DNA from: Reyranellaceae bacterium
Lineage (GTDB): Bacteria; Pseudomonadota; Alphaproteobacteria; Reyranellales; Reyranellaceae
NCBI GenBank assembly: GCA_022844045.1
Contig: JALHMM010000021.1
Location: 1-64,000, forward strand
Direction of reading: 5' to 3'
DNA: 64,000 nucleotides
Position numbers and translations under genes: made by a program. Every line of letters starts with the position of its first letter. The first letter of the stretch is position 1. Below, piece by piece: positions 42,800 to 50,905 of the stretch. The notes under the pieces are model-generated. The model made no database searches. It worked only from the letters and a program-made list of their open reading frames with translations, and was not told where the DNA came from.

Positions 42800-43418
42800 C
42801 GCCCCCGAAATCACGCAGCCCACCAACGTGCTCGCCGACGCAGGCGACACGCCGCCACCCACGAAGGAGGAACCCGATGCGCCGGCTGGTGCTACCCCCG
42901 AAGCCGAAGCCCAAACGCCCGACGTCAAAGCACAAGACGCCGCGCCCCCCACCTACAGCGACTTCACGCTGCCGGACGGCGTCGAAGTCGATAGCGAAAC
43001 GCTGAGCGAGGCGCGCACCTTGCTGGGCGAGATGAAGCTGCCGCAGGAGCAGGCGCAGCGCCTGGTCGATTTCTACGCCGGCAAGATCCGCCAGTTCGGC
43101 GCCACCCAGATGGAGAGCTGGGTGAGGCTCAACGAGAAGTGGGTCGGCGACTTCAAGGCCGACAAGGAGATCGGCGGTGAGCGCGTGGAGGAGACGGTGG
43201 CCGCGGCGACGCGCGCGATGGAGCGCTTCGGCACGCCCGGCCTGCGTGAGGCGCTGATCATGACCGGCGCCGGCAACCATCCCGAAGTGATCCGCTTCGT
43301 CGCCCGCGTCGGCCGTGCCACTACCGAGGACCGCTTTGTCGTCGCCGCCGGCGCCAGCGCCGGCGGTACACGCAGCGCCGCCGAGGTGCTCTACCCGGCG
43401 CAGCGCGGGGAGAACTAG
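42792..43418 (+). CDS. Phage scaffold-like protein
   Basis: A 208-residue, GTG-started, acidic helical protein. A Pro/Ala-rich N-terminus is followed by SDFTLPDGVEVDSETLSEAR and LPQEQAQRLVDFYAGKI, seen in capsid-assembly scaffold-type proteins encoded directly before major capsid genes. It overlaps the Bbp19-like gene's end, indicating coupling. The normal next gene, the capsid, is separated by a 1.3-kb host-like insertion carrying its own promoter. Confidence 0.65.
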   Translation: MTDAPEITQPTNVLADAGDTPPPTKEEPDAPAGATPEAEAQTPDVKAQDAAPPTYSDFTLPDGVEVDSETLSEARTLLGEMKLPQEQAQRLVDFYAGKIRQFGATQMESWVRLNEKWVGDFKADKEIGGERVEETVAAATRAMERFGTPGLREALIMTGAGNHPEVIRFVARVGRATTEDRFVVAAGASAGGTRSAAEVLYPAQRGEN

Positions 43419-44014
43419 CCCCGCTGCTGAAGTCGCATACGGCCATCGGTCTCTGGTCTGCCGCCGAGACGCCGCGCAAGGATGGCGGCTCTCGGCGAAG
43501 ACGGCGTGAGGTCGATGGTGGCGGCGAACGTCGGGGCCATCGCCGCCGCCGCGCGCAGGCCGGCTCGCAACGCGGCGATGCTCGGCGCCCGCGCGACGAC
43601 ACCGAAATCCCAGCGCAAATCGCCCGACTGGTCGAGGAAAGCGCCTATACGCAGCTTGGCGATGAGCCGGTTCTGCGTATCCCATCGACGCTCGACCAGG
43701 CTGAGGCATGCGCCCTGTGTCGAACCCGAAACCGGTCCCGCTCCGGCGCCGAAGGAGGAGCGGCCCGGCGCCCAGCTCGATGTGACGGGTGCGAAGATAA
43801 CGCCGCGCACAATATCTGGCGCCGGTAGCAGACGGGACGGCGCGATCGCCAAGAGCCGCTCCAGCGAGTCGACGCGTCCGGCGTCGGCGCCGTTTCCGAT
43901 CAGGCGCTCGACGGCGCGACGGAAAGAGACCCGCGGGCAGGGTGCCCCTTCATCGGCCACCATGGCCGCGAAGGACGCGAAGGCGTCGAGCCCTGATGGA
44001 GCCGGGGTGCTCAA
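43415..44014 (-). CDS. Hypothetical protein in inserted block
   Basis: The frame, starting at TTG 44014 that overlaps the stop of the next upstream gene (TTGA), gives about 199 residues. A plausible segment is ERRWDTQNRLIAKLRIGAFL, with an Ala-rich C-terminal helix. No family. The TTG start and GC-rich setting make this a moderate call; the reading supports a two-gene minus-strand pair inserted between scaffold and capsid. Confidence 0.4.
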   Translation of the reverse strand: MSTPAPSGLDAFASFAAMVADEGAPCPRVSFRRAVERLIGNGADAGRVDSLERLLAIAPSRLLPAPDIVRGVIFAPVTSSWAPGRSSFGAGAGPVSGSTQGACLSLVERRWDTQNRLIAKLRIGAFLDQSGDLRWDFGVVARAPSIAALRAGLRAAAAMAPTFAATIDLTPSSPRAAILARRLGGRPETDGRMRLQQRG

Positions 44015-44394
44015 ATCTGCTCGACCACAGCCACGACCATTCCCTTCTGAAGCCGCACTAGATTGGCGCACTGTTCACCAGCGATAGCGCCGGGCAGCGT
44101 CCACGCGGTGAAGATCTTCAGGCCGCCCGTCACGCGTTCCACACGGCGCACGTCCAGCCGGTAGCCGCGATGGGCGATCGCGCTCGCCATCGAGGCGATG
44201 TAGCGACGCGCGCCGTCGAGATTGAAGGACTTCGTGCGCTCGACATCGCGCGCCGCCGTGGCGCGCCACTCGACCTTCAAGTCGAGCATGCGGATGGCCT
44301 GATCCGCCTGGCCGGCGGCGAGGGTCTTGAAGGCGTCAACGACCCGCGTCTCTTCATGGTTGAGCGCGGTGGTGATGATGGGTCCCTGTTGCAT
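44011..44394 (-). CDS. Hypothetical small protein in inserted block
   Basis: From ATG 44394: 127 residues, MQQGPIITTALNHEETRVVD..., with helical HEETRVVDAFKTLAAGQADQ and a C-terminal beta-rich end (LKIFTAWTLPGAIAGEQ). No family. It overlaps the next gene by four bases. Confidence 0.45.
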   Translation of the reverse strand: MQQGPIITTALNHEETRVVDAFKTLAAGQADQAIRMLDLKVEWRATAARDVERTKSFNLDGARRYIASMASAIAHRGYRLDVRRVERVTGGLKIFTAWTLPGAIAGEQCANLVRLQKGMVVAVVEQI

Positions 44395-44544
44395 GGTGCG
44401 CAGCCCCCAAGTGCCGATCAATACATCGTCGAGTATGCCTCGGGCGTGGAGTCGCCGCCAACCGAATCGGCCGCCGACGTCTGGAGTGGCGGCGAGCGGC
44501 GCTCGGAGGAGCAGAAGAAGTTGTTGTCCCACAGCGCTTTCGTG

Positions 44545-44602
44545 GGCCCGTTTGTCGCGCGTAGCGGCGGAAATGGAATCGCGTGAACGTCGCGCGTATC
44601 AT
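44545..44602 (+). promoter_or_regulatory. Phage-region promoter P5 (capsid block)
   Basis: Conserved 30-bp block ending GTAGCGGCGGAAAT at 44574, 22 bp, TATCAT at 44597-44602; ATG at 44610 follows seven bases later. Confidence 0.8.
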
Positions 44603-44609
44603 CCGCGTC

Positions 44610-44645
44610 ATGTCCAGCGTGGTCGAGGCCGACCAAGGGCTCTAG
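44610..44645 (+). CDS. Leaderless 11-residue leader ORF
   Basis: MSSVVEADQGL then TAG, positioned exactly where the first codon of other promoter-headed genes lies. It precedes the capsid gene by 118 bases. It may be a leader peptide, a relic of a gene start, or chance. Confidence 0.3.
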   Translation: MSSVVEADQGL

Positions 44646-44763
44646 CGGTGATCGTGCGGCACGCACGGCATCCGCCGCCGCCCAGGCCTCAGGTCCCGCG
44701 ACACGAAACCTTTACCGCAAGACAGACGCGGCCCGCCGACGCGTGGCCGCAAGGAGCAGATTC

Positions 44764-45747
44764 ATGCCCGCTATCGGCAACAACAGCCTGACGCTCGCCG
44801 ATCACGCCAAGCGCCAGGATGCCAACGGCAAGGTGGCGAAGATCGTCGAGATTCTCGGCCAGACCAACGAGATCCTCACCGACATGCTGTGGCTCGAGGG
44901 CAACCTCGCCACCGGCCACAGGACCACGGTGCGCGCCGGACTGCCGTCCGCCACCTGGCGCCTGCTGAACTACGGCGTGCCCAAGGGCAAGAGCACCACG
45001 GCGCAGGTCACCGACGCCTGCGGCATGCTGGAGATCTACAGCGAGATCGACTGCGCGCTCGCCAACCTCAACGGCAACACCGCCGAGTTCCGCCTCAGCG
45101 AGGATCGCGCCTTCCTCGAAGGCATGAACCAGCAGATGGCGACGACGCTGTTCTACGGCAACCAGGCGACCAACCCCGAGCGCATCACGGGACTGGCGCC
45201 GCGCTACAACTCGCTCTCGGCCGGCAACGGCGTCAACGTCATCGACGCCGGCGGCGTGGGCACCGACAACACCTCGATCTGGCTCGTGGTGTGGGGCGAC
45301 CAGTCGTGCCACGGCATCTTCCCCAAGGGCAGCAAGGCCGGCCTGTCGCACACCGACAAGGGCCAGCAGACGGTGCTCGACGCCGACGGCAACCAGTTCG
45401 AGGCCTACCGCACCCACTTCAAGTGGGACTCCGGTCTCAGCCTGCGCGACTGGCGCTACGTCGTGCGCATCGCCAACATCGATGTCAGCGACCTGTCCGG
45501 CGCCACGCCGGCCAACCTGATCAACCTGCTGATCCGCGCCGTGCACAAGCTGCCCAATACGCGCATGGGCCGGCCGGCGATCTACTGCAACCGCGCCGTC
45601 GCCACCTGGCTCGACATCCAGGCGCTCAACAAGACCAACGTCAACCTGCGCTACGCCGAGGTCTTCGGTGAGGAAGTGCTGACGTTCCGCAAGATCCCGG
45701 TCCGCATCTGCGACGCCATCGTCAACAACGAGTCGCGCGTGACCTGA
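44764..45747 (+). CDS. Phage major capsid protein
   Basis: A 327-residue capsid protein. It starts MPAIGNNSLTLADHAKRQDA and contains SATWRLLNYGVPKGKSTTAQ and MNQQMATTLFYGNQATNPER, a family found with Bbp16-type cement proteins in BPP-1-like podoviruses and presumably of the HK97 fold. AAGGAG lies upstream of ATG 44764. It is the first large gene of the P5 block. Confidence 0.85.
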   Translation: MPAIGNNSLTLADHAKRQDANGKVAKIVEILGQTNEILTDMLWLEGNLATGHRTTVRAGLPSATWRLLNYGVPKGKSTTAQVTDACGMLEIYSEIDCALANLNGNTAEFRLSEDRAFLEGMNQQMATTLFYGNQATNPERITGLAPRYNSLSAGNGVNVIDAGGVGTDNTSIWLVVWGDQSCHGIFPKGSKAGLSHTDKGQQTVLDADGNQFEAYRTHFKWDSGLSLRDWRYVVRIANIDVSDLSGATPANLINLLIRAVHKLPNTRMGRPAIYCNRAVATWLDIQALNKTNVNLRYAEVFGEEVLTFRKIPVRICDAIVNNESRVT

Positions 45748-45751
45748 TTTT

Positions 45752-45904
45752 CCTTCTCCCCGCGAAGGCGGGGAGAAGGTGCCCGAAGGGCGGATGAGGG
45801 GCTTTGCGGCCTTTCAACACCCACAGCCGGGACGTTGCGCGAGGAAGCCCCTCATCCGCCTCGCTCACGCTCGGCACCTTCTCCCCGCATGCGCGGGGAG
45901 AAGG
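45752..45904. repeat. Family B variant palindrome
   Basis: Arms CCTTCTCCCCGCGAAGGCGG and the CCGCATGCGCGGGGAGAAGG-type end, with an inner inverted pair (GATGAGGGGCTT and complement). It is related to but distinct from the other family B copies. Lies between capsid and cement genes. Confidence 0.75.
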
Positions 45905-45928
45905 CCAGACATCCAAACGGAGTTACCC

Positions 45929-46363
45929 ATGATCTTCGACAAGCAGAATCTCTTCAGCAACGACCAGGCCGTCACCAACAGTCAGGCCTCGACGAACTAC
46001 ATCGATCTCGGTGTGTCGCGCGACATCGGCAACGGCACGCCGATCGAGGTCTTCGCCATCATGACCGCGGCGGCGCAGTCGGCCGGCGCCTCCACGCTCG
46101 TCGCGGCGATCGAGACCGACACGCAGTCGAGCTTCGCCACCAAGGTGACGCTGGCGCAGACCTCGGCGATCGCCAAGGCCTCGCTGGTGCAGGGCTTCGA
46201 GTTCCTCAAGATGAAGCTGCCGCAGGGCGTTCAGCGCTACGTGCAGCTCTCCTACACCATCGGCACCGCCGATCTGACCGCCGGCACGATCCGCGCCGGC
46301 CTCGTCCTCGATCGTCAGGCACAGGCGCACTACGCCAGCGGCCTCAACGTCTCCGGCTTCTGA
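45929..46363 (+). CDS. Bbp16-family capsid cement protein
   Basis: A 144-residue protein starting MIFDKQNLFSNDQAVTNSQA, with TNYIDLGVSRDIGNGTPIEV and LPQGVQRYVQLSYTIGTADL. It matches the Bbp16-like cement protein that stabilises the capsid of Bordetella phage BPP-1. The match is from remembered family patterns. Directly downstream of the capsid gene, as expected. Confidence 0.8.
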   Translation: MIFDKQNLFSNDQAVTNSQASTNYIDLGVSRDIGNGTPIEVFAIMTAAAQSAGASTLVAAIETDTQSSFATKVTLAQTSAIAKASLVQGFEFLKMKLPQGVQRYVQLSYTIGTADLTAGTIRAGLVLDRQAQAHYASGLNVSGF

Positions 46364-46423
46364 TCCCTGCGACCGCCGCCGGCCTCACCGGCGGCGGCCT
46401 CTCTCTTTCCCGCGAGGTAAGCG

Positions 46424-46909
46424 ATGTCCGACCATCCCGTCTACTCCACCCCGGTGCGTTATCGCGTGCTGACCGACGCCTATATCGACGACGTCTACTA
46501 CCCGGCGTCGACCGATCTGGTGTCGATGTTCGTCGACTATGCCGGCCATCCCGGCACGGCGCTCGAGCCGATCGACGACGAAGGCCGGCGGCGCCAGGCC
46601 GCCTATTTCGCCAAGCGCGGCACGACCGCCGAGCGCGCCCTCTCCGAGAAGACTCGCCTGACCCACGGCGTCTTCGACACCGGCGCGCTGAGCGTGGCGC
46701 CGGGTGGTCCGCCGCCGTCGAGCCCCGGTCACGCCGCGCCGGCGCAGCCGGTCGAGATCCCGATGGGTTGGCAGACCTTCAGTGCCGGTGCGCGCGTTCT
46801 GCTGGCCGCGAAACTCGGCGCGCCCGAGACCTGCGACAGCGCGTCGTTGGCCAGCGACTTCATCGACGCCGAGATCGCGCGCCGCGCGGCCGCGATCCAG
46901 GAGGGTTGA
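46424..46909 (+). CDS. Phage structural-region protein
   Basis: A 161-residue protein: a tight N-terminal domain (YRVLTDAYIDDVYYPASTDL, FVDYAGHPGTALEPIDDEGR), a Pro-rich linker and a C-terminal helix ending AAAIQEG. The FVDYxGxPGxALEP pattern occurs in small phage proteins downstream of capsid genes. Four bases separate it from the next gene. Confidence 0.55.
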   Translation: MSDHPVYSTPVRYRVLTDAYIDDVYYPASTDLVSMFVDYAGHPGTALEPIDDEGRRRQAAYFAKRGTTAERALSEKTRLTHGVFDTGALSVAPGGPPPSSPGHAAPAQPVEIPMGWQTFSAGARVLLAAKLGAPETCDSASLASDFIDAEIARRAAAIQEG

Positions 46910-46912
46910 ACG

Positions 46913-47281
46913 ATGCAGCTCGAAACACACGACGATCGCAAGGTAGCGGACGTCAATCCGCTGCCGGTCAAGATCGCCGTCGACATCGCGGCCGAGTACG
47001 AGACCGTCGCGGCGTCGCAGACCGACCAGGTGCTCGGCGCGACCGGCGCGACCGGCGATCTGCTGGCGCGGCTGCTGGTCGTGCCGGCTACCACCTCGCC
47101 CGGCGTGGTGCAGATCAAGGACGGCGCCGGCGCGGCGATCACCGTCTTCACCGGCGGCGCCTCGAGCGTCACCAGCCTCGTGCCGTTCTCGATCCCGCTG
47201 AACCTCTACAGCCTCACCGGCTCGTGGAAGGTCACGACGGGGGCCAACGTGTCGGTGCTCGCGGCCGGTAACTTCACCTAG
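46913..47281 (+). CDS. Phage small structural protein
   Basis: A 122-residue, beta-rich, Ala/Thr/Val-rich protein (MQLETHDDRKVADVNPLPVK ... TGSWKVTTGANVSVLAAGNF). It has no known motif but is typical of head decoration or tail components. Coupled in position with neighbours. Confidence 0.5.
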   Translation: MQLETHDDRKVADVNPLPVKIAVDIAAEYETVAASQTDQVLGATGATGDLLARLLVVPATTSPGVVQIKDGAGAAITVFTGGASSVTSLVPFSIPLNLYSLTGSWKVTTGANVSVLAAGNFT

Positions 47282-47290
47282 GAGCGCGCC

Positions 47291-47722
47291 GTGAGCATCA
47301 GCAACACCACTGAGAACGCGATCCTCAACCTCGTGTTCCGGGCGACGGCATGGGCGAACTACGCCGACAACGCCGCCGCCTCGCCGCAGACCAACGTCGA
47401 CTTCGCCCTGGCGACCGCCGATCCCGGCGATGGCGGAACGATGAGCACGTCGGAGGCGACCTACACCAGCTACGCCCGTACGGCGGTCGCGCGCTCCGGC
47501 TCGGGCTTTGGCGCCGCCAGCGGTGGCTCGATCAGCCCGGTGGCGGCGATCACCTTCCCCGCGGGCACCGGCGGCTCGGGCACGGTCACGCATTTCAGCG
47601 CCGGCAAGACCGGCGGTGGCGCGGCCGACATTCTGTGGAGCGGCACGGTCACGCCCAACATCGTCACCGGCAACGGCATCACGCCCGAGCTGACGACGGC
47701 CACAACGATCACGTTGGACTGA
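47291..47722 (+). CDS. Phage tail-fibre-like small protein
   Basis: A 143-residue protein beginning MSISNTTENAILNLVFRATA, with WANYADNAAASPQTNVDFAL and HFSAGKTGGGAADILWSGTV. This pattern belongs to a recognised phage tail-fibre or baseplate small protein family. GTG start at 47291, with GGAG upstream. Confidence 0.6.
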   Translation: MSISNTTENAILNLVFRATAWANYADNAAASPQTNVDFALATADPGDGGTMSTSEATYTSYARTAVARSGSGFGAASGGSISPVAAITFPAGTGGSGTVTHFSAGKTGGGAADILWSGTVTPNIVTGNGITPELTTATTITLD

Positions 47723-47725
47723 GCC

Positions 47726-48031
47726 ATGTTCGCAGCTTTCCGCAGACTGTTCCGCAAGACGCCGCCGGTGATCCCGCAGGCGGTGGTGCGCGCGGCCGGC
47801 ACGGCCGGCGCCGCACGCGGCCTGGCGCCTGGCATGCTCGACATGGAGACGGTGATGACCGCGGCCAGCGCGCAAGCGCGCCACGAGGGCATCACCGACG
47901 TCGATGTGATCCGCAAGCGCAAGCTGGTGGCGCGCGCCGCGCTGAAGGCCGCGCGGCACGAAGCGTCGATAACCGGACGTCCCTCGTCGTTCCGGATCGG
48001 CGCGCAGACTTTCACGGTGACGGCGCCATGA
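47726..48031 (+). CDS. Phage-region hypothetical protein (101 aa)
   Basis: MFAAFRRLFRKTPPVIPQAV..., basic N-terminal helix followed by an Ala-rich helix with metal-less features. Its stop overlaps the next start by ATGA, so the two are coupled. Confidence 0.5.
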   Translation: MFAAFRRLFRKTPPVIPQAVVRAAGTAGAARGLAPGMLDMETVMTAASAQARHEGITDVDVIRKRKLVARAALKAARHEASITGRPSSFRIGAQTFTVTAP

Positions 48032-48480
48032 ACGCGCTGCACCGCGCCCTGATCGAGCTCGACGTGAAGGCGGCTTGCGCGGCCTGGCGCGCCGCCGCTC
48101 CCCATCTGCCGCAGCCGGCGACTGATGCGGACGCGCTGGCCTGCCTGCACATGGCGCGCACACAGGCGGAAACCATCGTGCTTGGGCTGCGCTTCTACTC
48201 GCATCGCTGGCTGCTCGACCACGGCTATCCCTCGCAACTGCCGGACCGTCTCAAGCCGAGCGCCGAGCGGATGTATCCGCGCGCGGTCGATGCCGTGGGC
48301 GTGGCGGTGCGCTCGCAGGTGCCTGAGGTGCGCGCGGCGATCGAGGGCGCGATGTCCGACGCGGCGGCCGATTGCTACGCCAACGGCGACCGCGATCCGC
48401 GCGTCGTCAAACCACAGATGATGGCGGCGCGCGCCCGTGAGCGGCGCGCCCTGATGCTCCCCCCTATCGAGGTGATGTGA
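48028..48480 (+). CDS. Phage-region hypothetical protein (150 aa)
   Basis: Helical protein starting MNALHRALIELDVKAACAAW, containing GLRFYSHRWLLDHGYPSQLP and a Met-rich charged tail. No family. Its stop overlaps the next gene's start. Confidence 0.5.
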   Translation: MNALHRALIELDVKAACAAWRAAAPHLPQPATDADALACLHMARTQAETIVLGLRFYSHRWLLDHGYPSQLPDRLKPSAERMYPRAVDAVGVAVRSQVPEVRAAIEGAMSDAAADCYANGDRDPRVVKPQMMAARARERRALMLPPIEVM

Positions 48481-49601
48481 TGCGTTGGCAATCCGTGCAC
48501 AGCGGGCGCCTCGAGCGCTGGCTCGGCGCCGAGCGCGTCGAGCATCTGTCGAGCCAGTTCAAGGACTGGTACGGCCCGCCGGTCAACCTGACCGACGTTC
48601 CGGGTAGTGTGTGGGTGGCGCCGGGCGGCGGCTTCGTCGGTCGCTTCGAGCGCGGCTTCTTCCACTCGGCGGCCGATGCGTTGCGCGATCATCTGCGTGA
48701 TCTGTGGAAGGCGGCCGGCAAGCCCGCCTATTGCGGCGTCGGCTTCGCCAGCATCAGCGACGCGCTACTGCGCGCCAGCTCGGGCAACCGGCAGACGCTC
48801 AACGGCACCGTCAGCAAGAGCGGCCCGACTGGCGTCGTGGGCGTCGCGTCCTCGTTGTGGCGGGTCGGCGCGATGCCGGCGGCCGGCGCCGCGGGCTCGG
48901 CCGCGCCGGGCGGCCGCGTGCCGGACAAGGCGACTACCGGCGCGATGGCCTTCAACAACCCGAGCAGCGGCACCCTGCACCTGACGGGCGCCGACTTCTC
49001 GGCCAGCATCATCAACAACGCGGTCATGCTCTACGACCGCATCTTCGACGTCGCCAAGACGATGAACTCGACGGCCACCGAAGCGGTGACCGGCGCGCCG
49101 ACGCGCTACCAGTCGAGCACGATCACCGACGCGGACTACGCCGGCGGCAACTTCCTGTTCATCGAGGTCGGCGGCACCGCGCTGGCGGCGACGGCGCACA
49201 ACTGGACCACGTGCCTGTATCGCAACCAGGCGAACACCGACAACGTGACCCTGCCCAGCGTCACCGGCGTCAGCGGCGCCATCGTCGATCGCTTCGACAT
49301 GCCGGCGAACACGTGGTTCTGCCCGCTCGCCACGGGCGACACCGGCATCAAGGATCTGGCGCAGATGCAGTGCTCGGCGCTGGTCGCCACCGGCGCGATC
49401 AACTTCGTCATCGGCCATCCGATCGGCGTGATGAGCTTCCCGGTCATCAACACGCTGTTGCCCTACGACTGGCTGACCAACCGCGACCAGGCGCCGCGCG
49501 TCTTCAACGACGCCTGCCTGGCGCTGCTCGAGCTGCCCAAGCCGGCGACGACGGCGACGACGTACAACGGCCTGATCTACGTCACCTCGGCGGCGCCGTA
49601 G
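48480..49601 (+). CDS. Phage structural protein (373 aa)
   Basis: A 373-residue protein starting MRWQSVHSGRLERWLGAERV. An N-terminal helical part is followed by a long Gly/Ala/Thr-rich beta-type part with regular NNW/FNNPSS-like segments (AFNNPSSGTLHLTGADFSAS, LATGDTGIKDLAQMQCSALV). It probably belongs to the tail or head surface. No known family is assigned. Confidence 0.55.
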   Translation: MRWQSVHSGRLERWLGAERVEHLSSQFKDWYGPPVNLTDVPGSVWVAPGGGFVGRFERGFFHSAADALRDHLRDLWKAAGKPAYCGVGFASISDALLRASSGNRQTLNGTVSKSGPTGVVGVASSLWRVGAMPAAGAAGSAAPGGRVPDKATTGAMAFNNPSSGTLHLTGADFSASIINNAVMLYDRIFDVAKTMNSTATEAVTGAPTRYQSSTITDADYAGGNFLFIEVGGTALAATAHNWTTCLYRNQANTDNVTLPSVTGVSGAIVDRFDMPANTWFCPLATGDTGIKDLAQMQCSALVATGAINFVIGHPIGVMSFPVINTLLPYDWLTNRDQAPRVFNDACLALLELPKPATTATTYNGLIYVTSAAP

Positions 49602-49603
49602 CC

Positions 49604-50281
49604 ATGGAACAGCGGTTCCAGTTCAACAACGGTCAGCTCGTCAGATCGCCGCTCGCGATCCTGTGGCAGGTCGGCTCGCCGCGCGATCCGGTCATTCCGG
49701 GCCTGCCGCTCGAAGACCTCGTATCGGGCAACGCCGACGCGGCAGGCACGGCGAGCGGCATCGGCATCGCGACAGGCGTCGGCCGGTCGATCGCGCGTGA
49801 CGACGCCACCGCGTCGGCTGTCGGCATCGCCACCGCGGTCGGCCGCGCCCGTGCTCGATCGTCGGGCGCGGCCAGCGGCGTCGGCGCGGCCAGTGCGGCT
49901 GGGCGTGGTCTTGGCCGGTCCAGCGGCTCGGCGAGCGGGTTCGGCTCTGTCATCGGCATCGGGCGCTCGCGGACGCGCGCGCCAGGGTCCGCGACCAGTA
50001 TCGGTACGGCGTCAGGCGTTGGGCGGTCCCGTGCCCGAGCGGATGCGGCGGCCAGTGGGCTCGGCGCGGCCTCTGGTGTCGGCCGTTCGACGGCGCTCGC
50101 CGTCGGCAATGCCAGTGCGACCGGCGCGCCAAGCGGCGTCGGCGTGCGGAAGCTGCGTGGCGATGGCGCGGCGAGCGGCTTCGGCTCGGCCGCGGCGATG
50201 ACGGCGGCGCCCGGCGGCACCGATGACGCCGTGGCGGCTCGGTCCGGCGAGCAGCCGATCAATCTCACCGCAAGGAGGTAG
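49604..50281 (+). CDS. Phage protein with 20-residue tandem repeats
   Basis: A 225-residue protein: a short N-terminal anchor (MEQRFQFNNGQLVRSPLAIL) followed by about eight imperfect 20-residue repeats of the form ASGxGxASGVGRSxARxxG. Each is coded by a 60-bp unit (about 49730-50215). The repeats would make a regular Gly/Ala/Ser rod, possibly a tail fibre or needle shaft. Repeat number may vary by recombination. It sits between structural genes with a good ribosome binding site. Confidence 0.65.
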   Translation: MEQRFQFNNGQLVRSPLAILWQVGSPRDPVIPGLPLEDLVSGNADAAGTASGIGIATGVGRSIARDDATASAVGIATAVGRARARSSGAASGVGAASAAGRGLGRSSGSASGFGSVIGIGRSRTRAPGSATSIGTASGVGRSRARADAAASGLGAASGVGRSTALAVGNASATGAPSGVGVRKLRGDGAASGFGSAAAMTAAPGGTDDAVAARSGEQPINLTARR

Positions 50282-50283
50282 GC

Positions 50284-50901
50284 ATGGCATCGGCGATTCA
50301 GATCTGCAACATGGCGCTGTCGCGGCTCGGCACGCGCGCGACCATCGCGGCGTTGACCGAGGCGAGCGAAGAGGCGCGCATCTGCAACGCGCACTTCACG
50401 CAGGTGCGCGACGAGCTGCTGCGTCAATACGACTGGAACTTCGCCCGTCGCGTCGAGACGCTGGCCGAGCGCGAGGAGGATCCGCCGGCGGGCTGGAGCT
50501 ACTGCTACAGCGTGCCCAACAAATGCGCGCGGTTCCGCGGCATCTGGTCGGGCCCGCTCGTGACCGGCGTGCCGGCCGACTGGGCGCTGGGCGGTATCGC
50601 CGATGCCAGCGACAACGATGCGGTCGCGATCTTCACCAACCAGTCCGGAGCCGTGGGCGTCTACACGCGCGTCGTCGAGAACACGGAGCTGTTCTCGGTC
50701 GGCTTCGTCTTCGCGCTGACCTGGCGGCTGGCCGAGGCGGTCGCGCTGCCGATCACCAGCAAGGAGTCGATCGCCGAGGCGATCGCCCGGCGCGCGCCGA
50801 TGAAGGCGGCCGAGGGCTTCGCGATGGATGCCAACGAGGGCATCACCACGACGCATCAGCAGGTTCCCGACTTCCTGTCGGCGCGCGGCTACGCGGAGTA
50901 G
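50284..50901 (+). CDS. Phage tail tubular protein A-like (gp11/gp4 type)
   Basis: A 205-residue protein: MASAIQICNMALSRLGTRAT, DELLRQYDWNFARRVETLAE and NNQSG-like later part match the tail tubular A or adaptor proteins of podoviruses that attach the nozzle to the portal. GGAGGTAGG is upstream. Coupled to the large nozzle gene four bases downstream. Confidence 0.7.
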   Translation: MASAIQICNMALSRLGTRATIAALTEASEEARICNAHFTQVRDELLRQYDWNFARRVETLAEREEDPPAGWSYCYSVPNKCARFRGIWSGPLVTGVPADWALGGIADASDNDAVAIFTNQSGAVGVYTRVVENTELFSVGFVFALTWRLAEAVALPITSKESIAEAIARRAPMKAAEGFAMDANEGITTTHQQVPDFLSARGYAE

Positions 50902-50905
50902 GGCG

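Noticed and set aside
44418-44666. Minus-strand frame with FPPLRA stretch, repeated in several places (30950, 32727, 34739, 41908)
   Set aside because: This is the reverse translation of the promoter motif, not a conserved protein; it did help to find the motif.
49730-50215. CRISPR-like array (regular 60-bp units)
   Set aside because: Units are coding, imperfect and contiguous, with no constant repeat/variable spacer structure.
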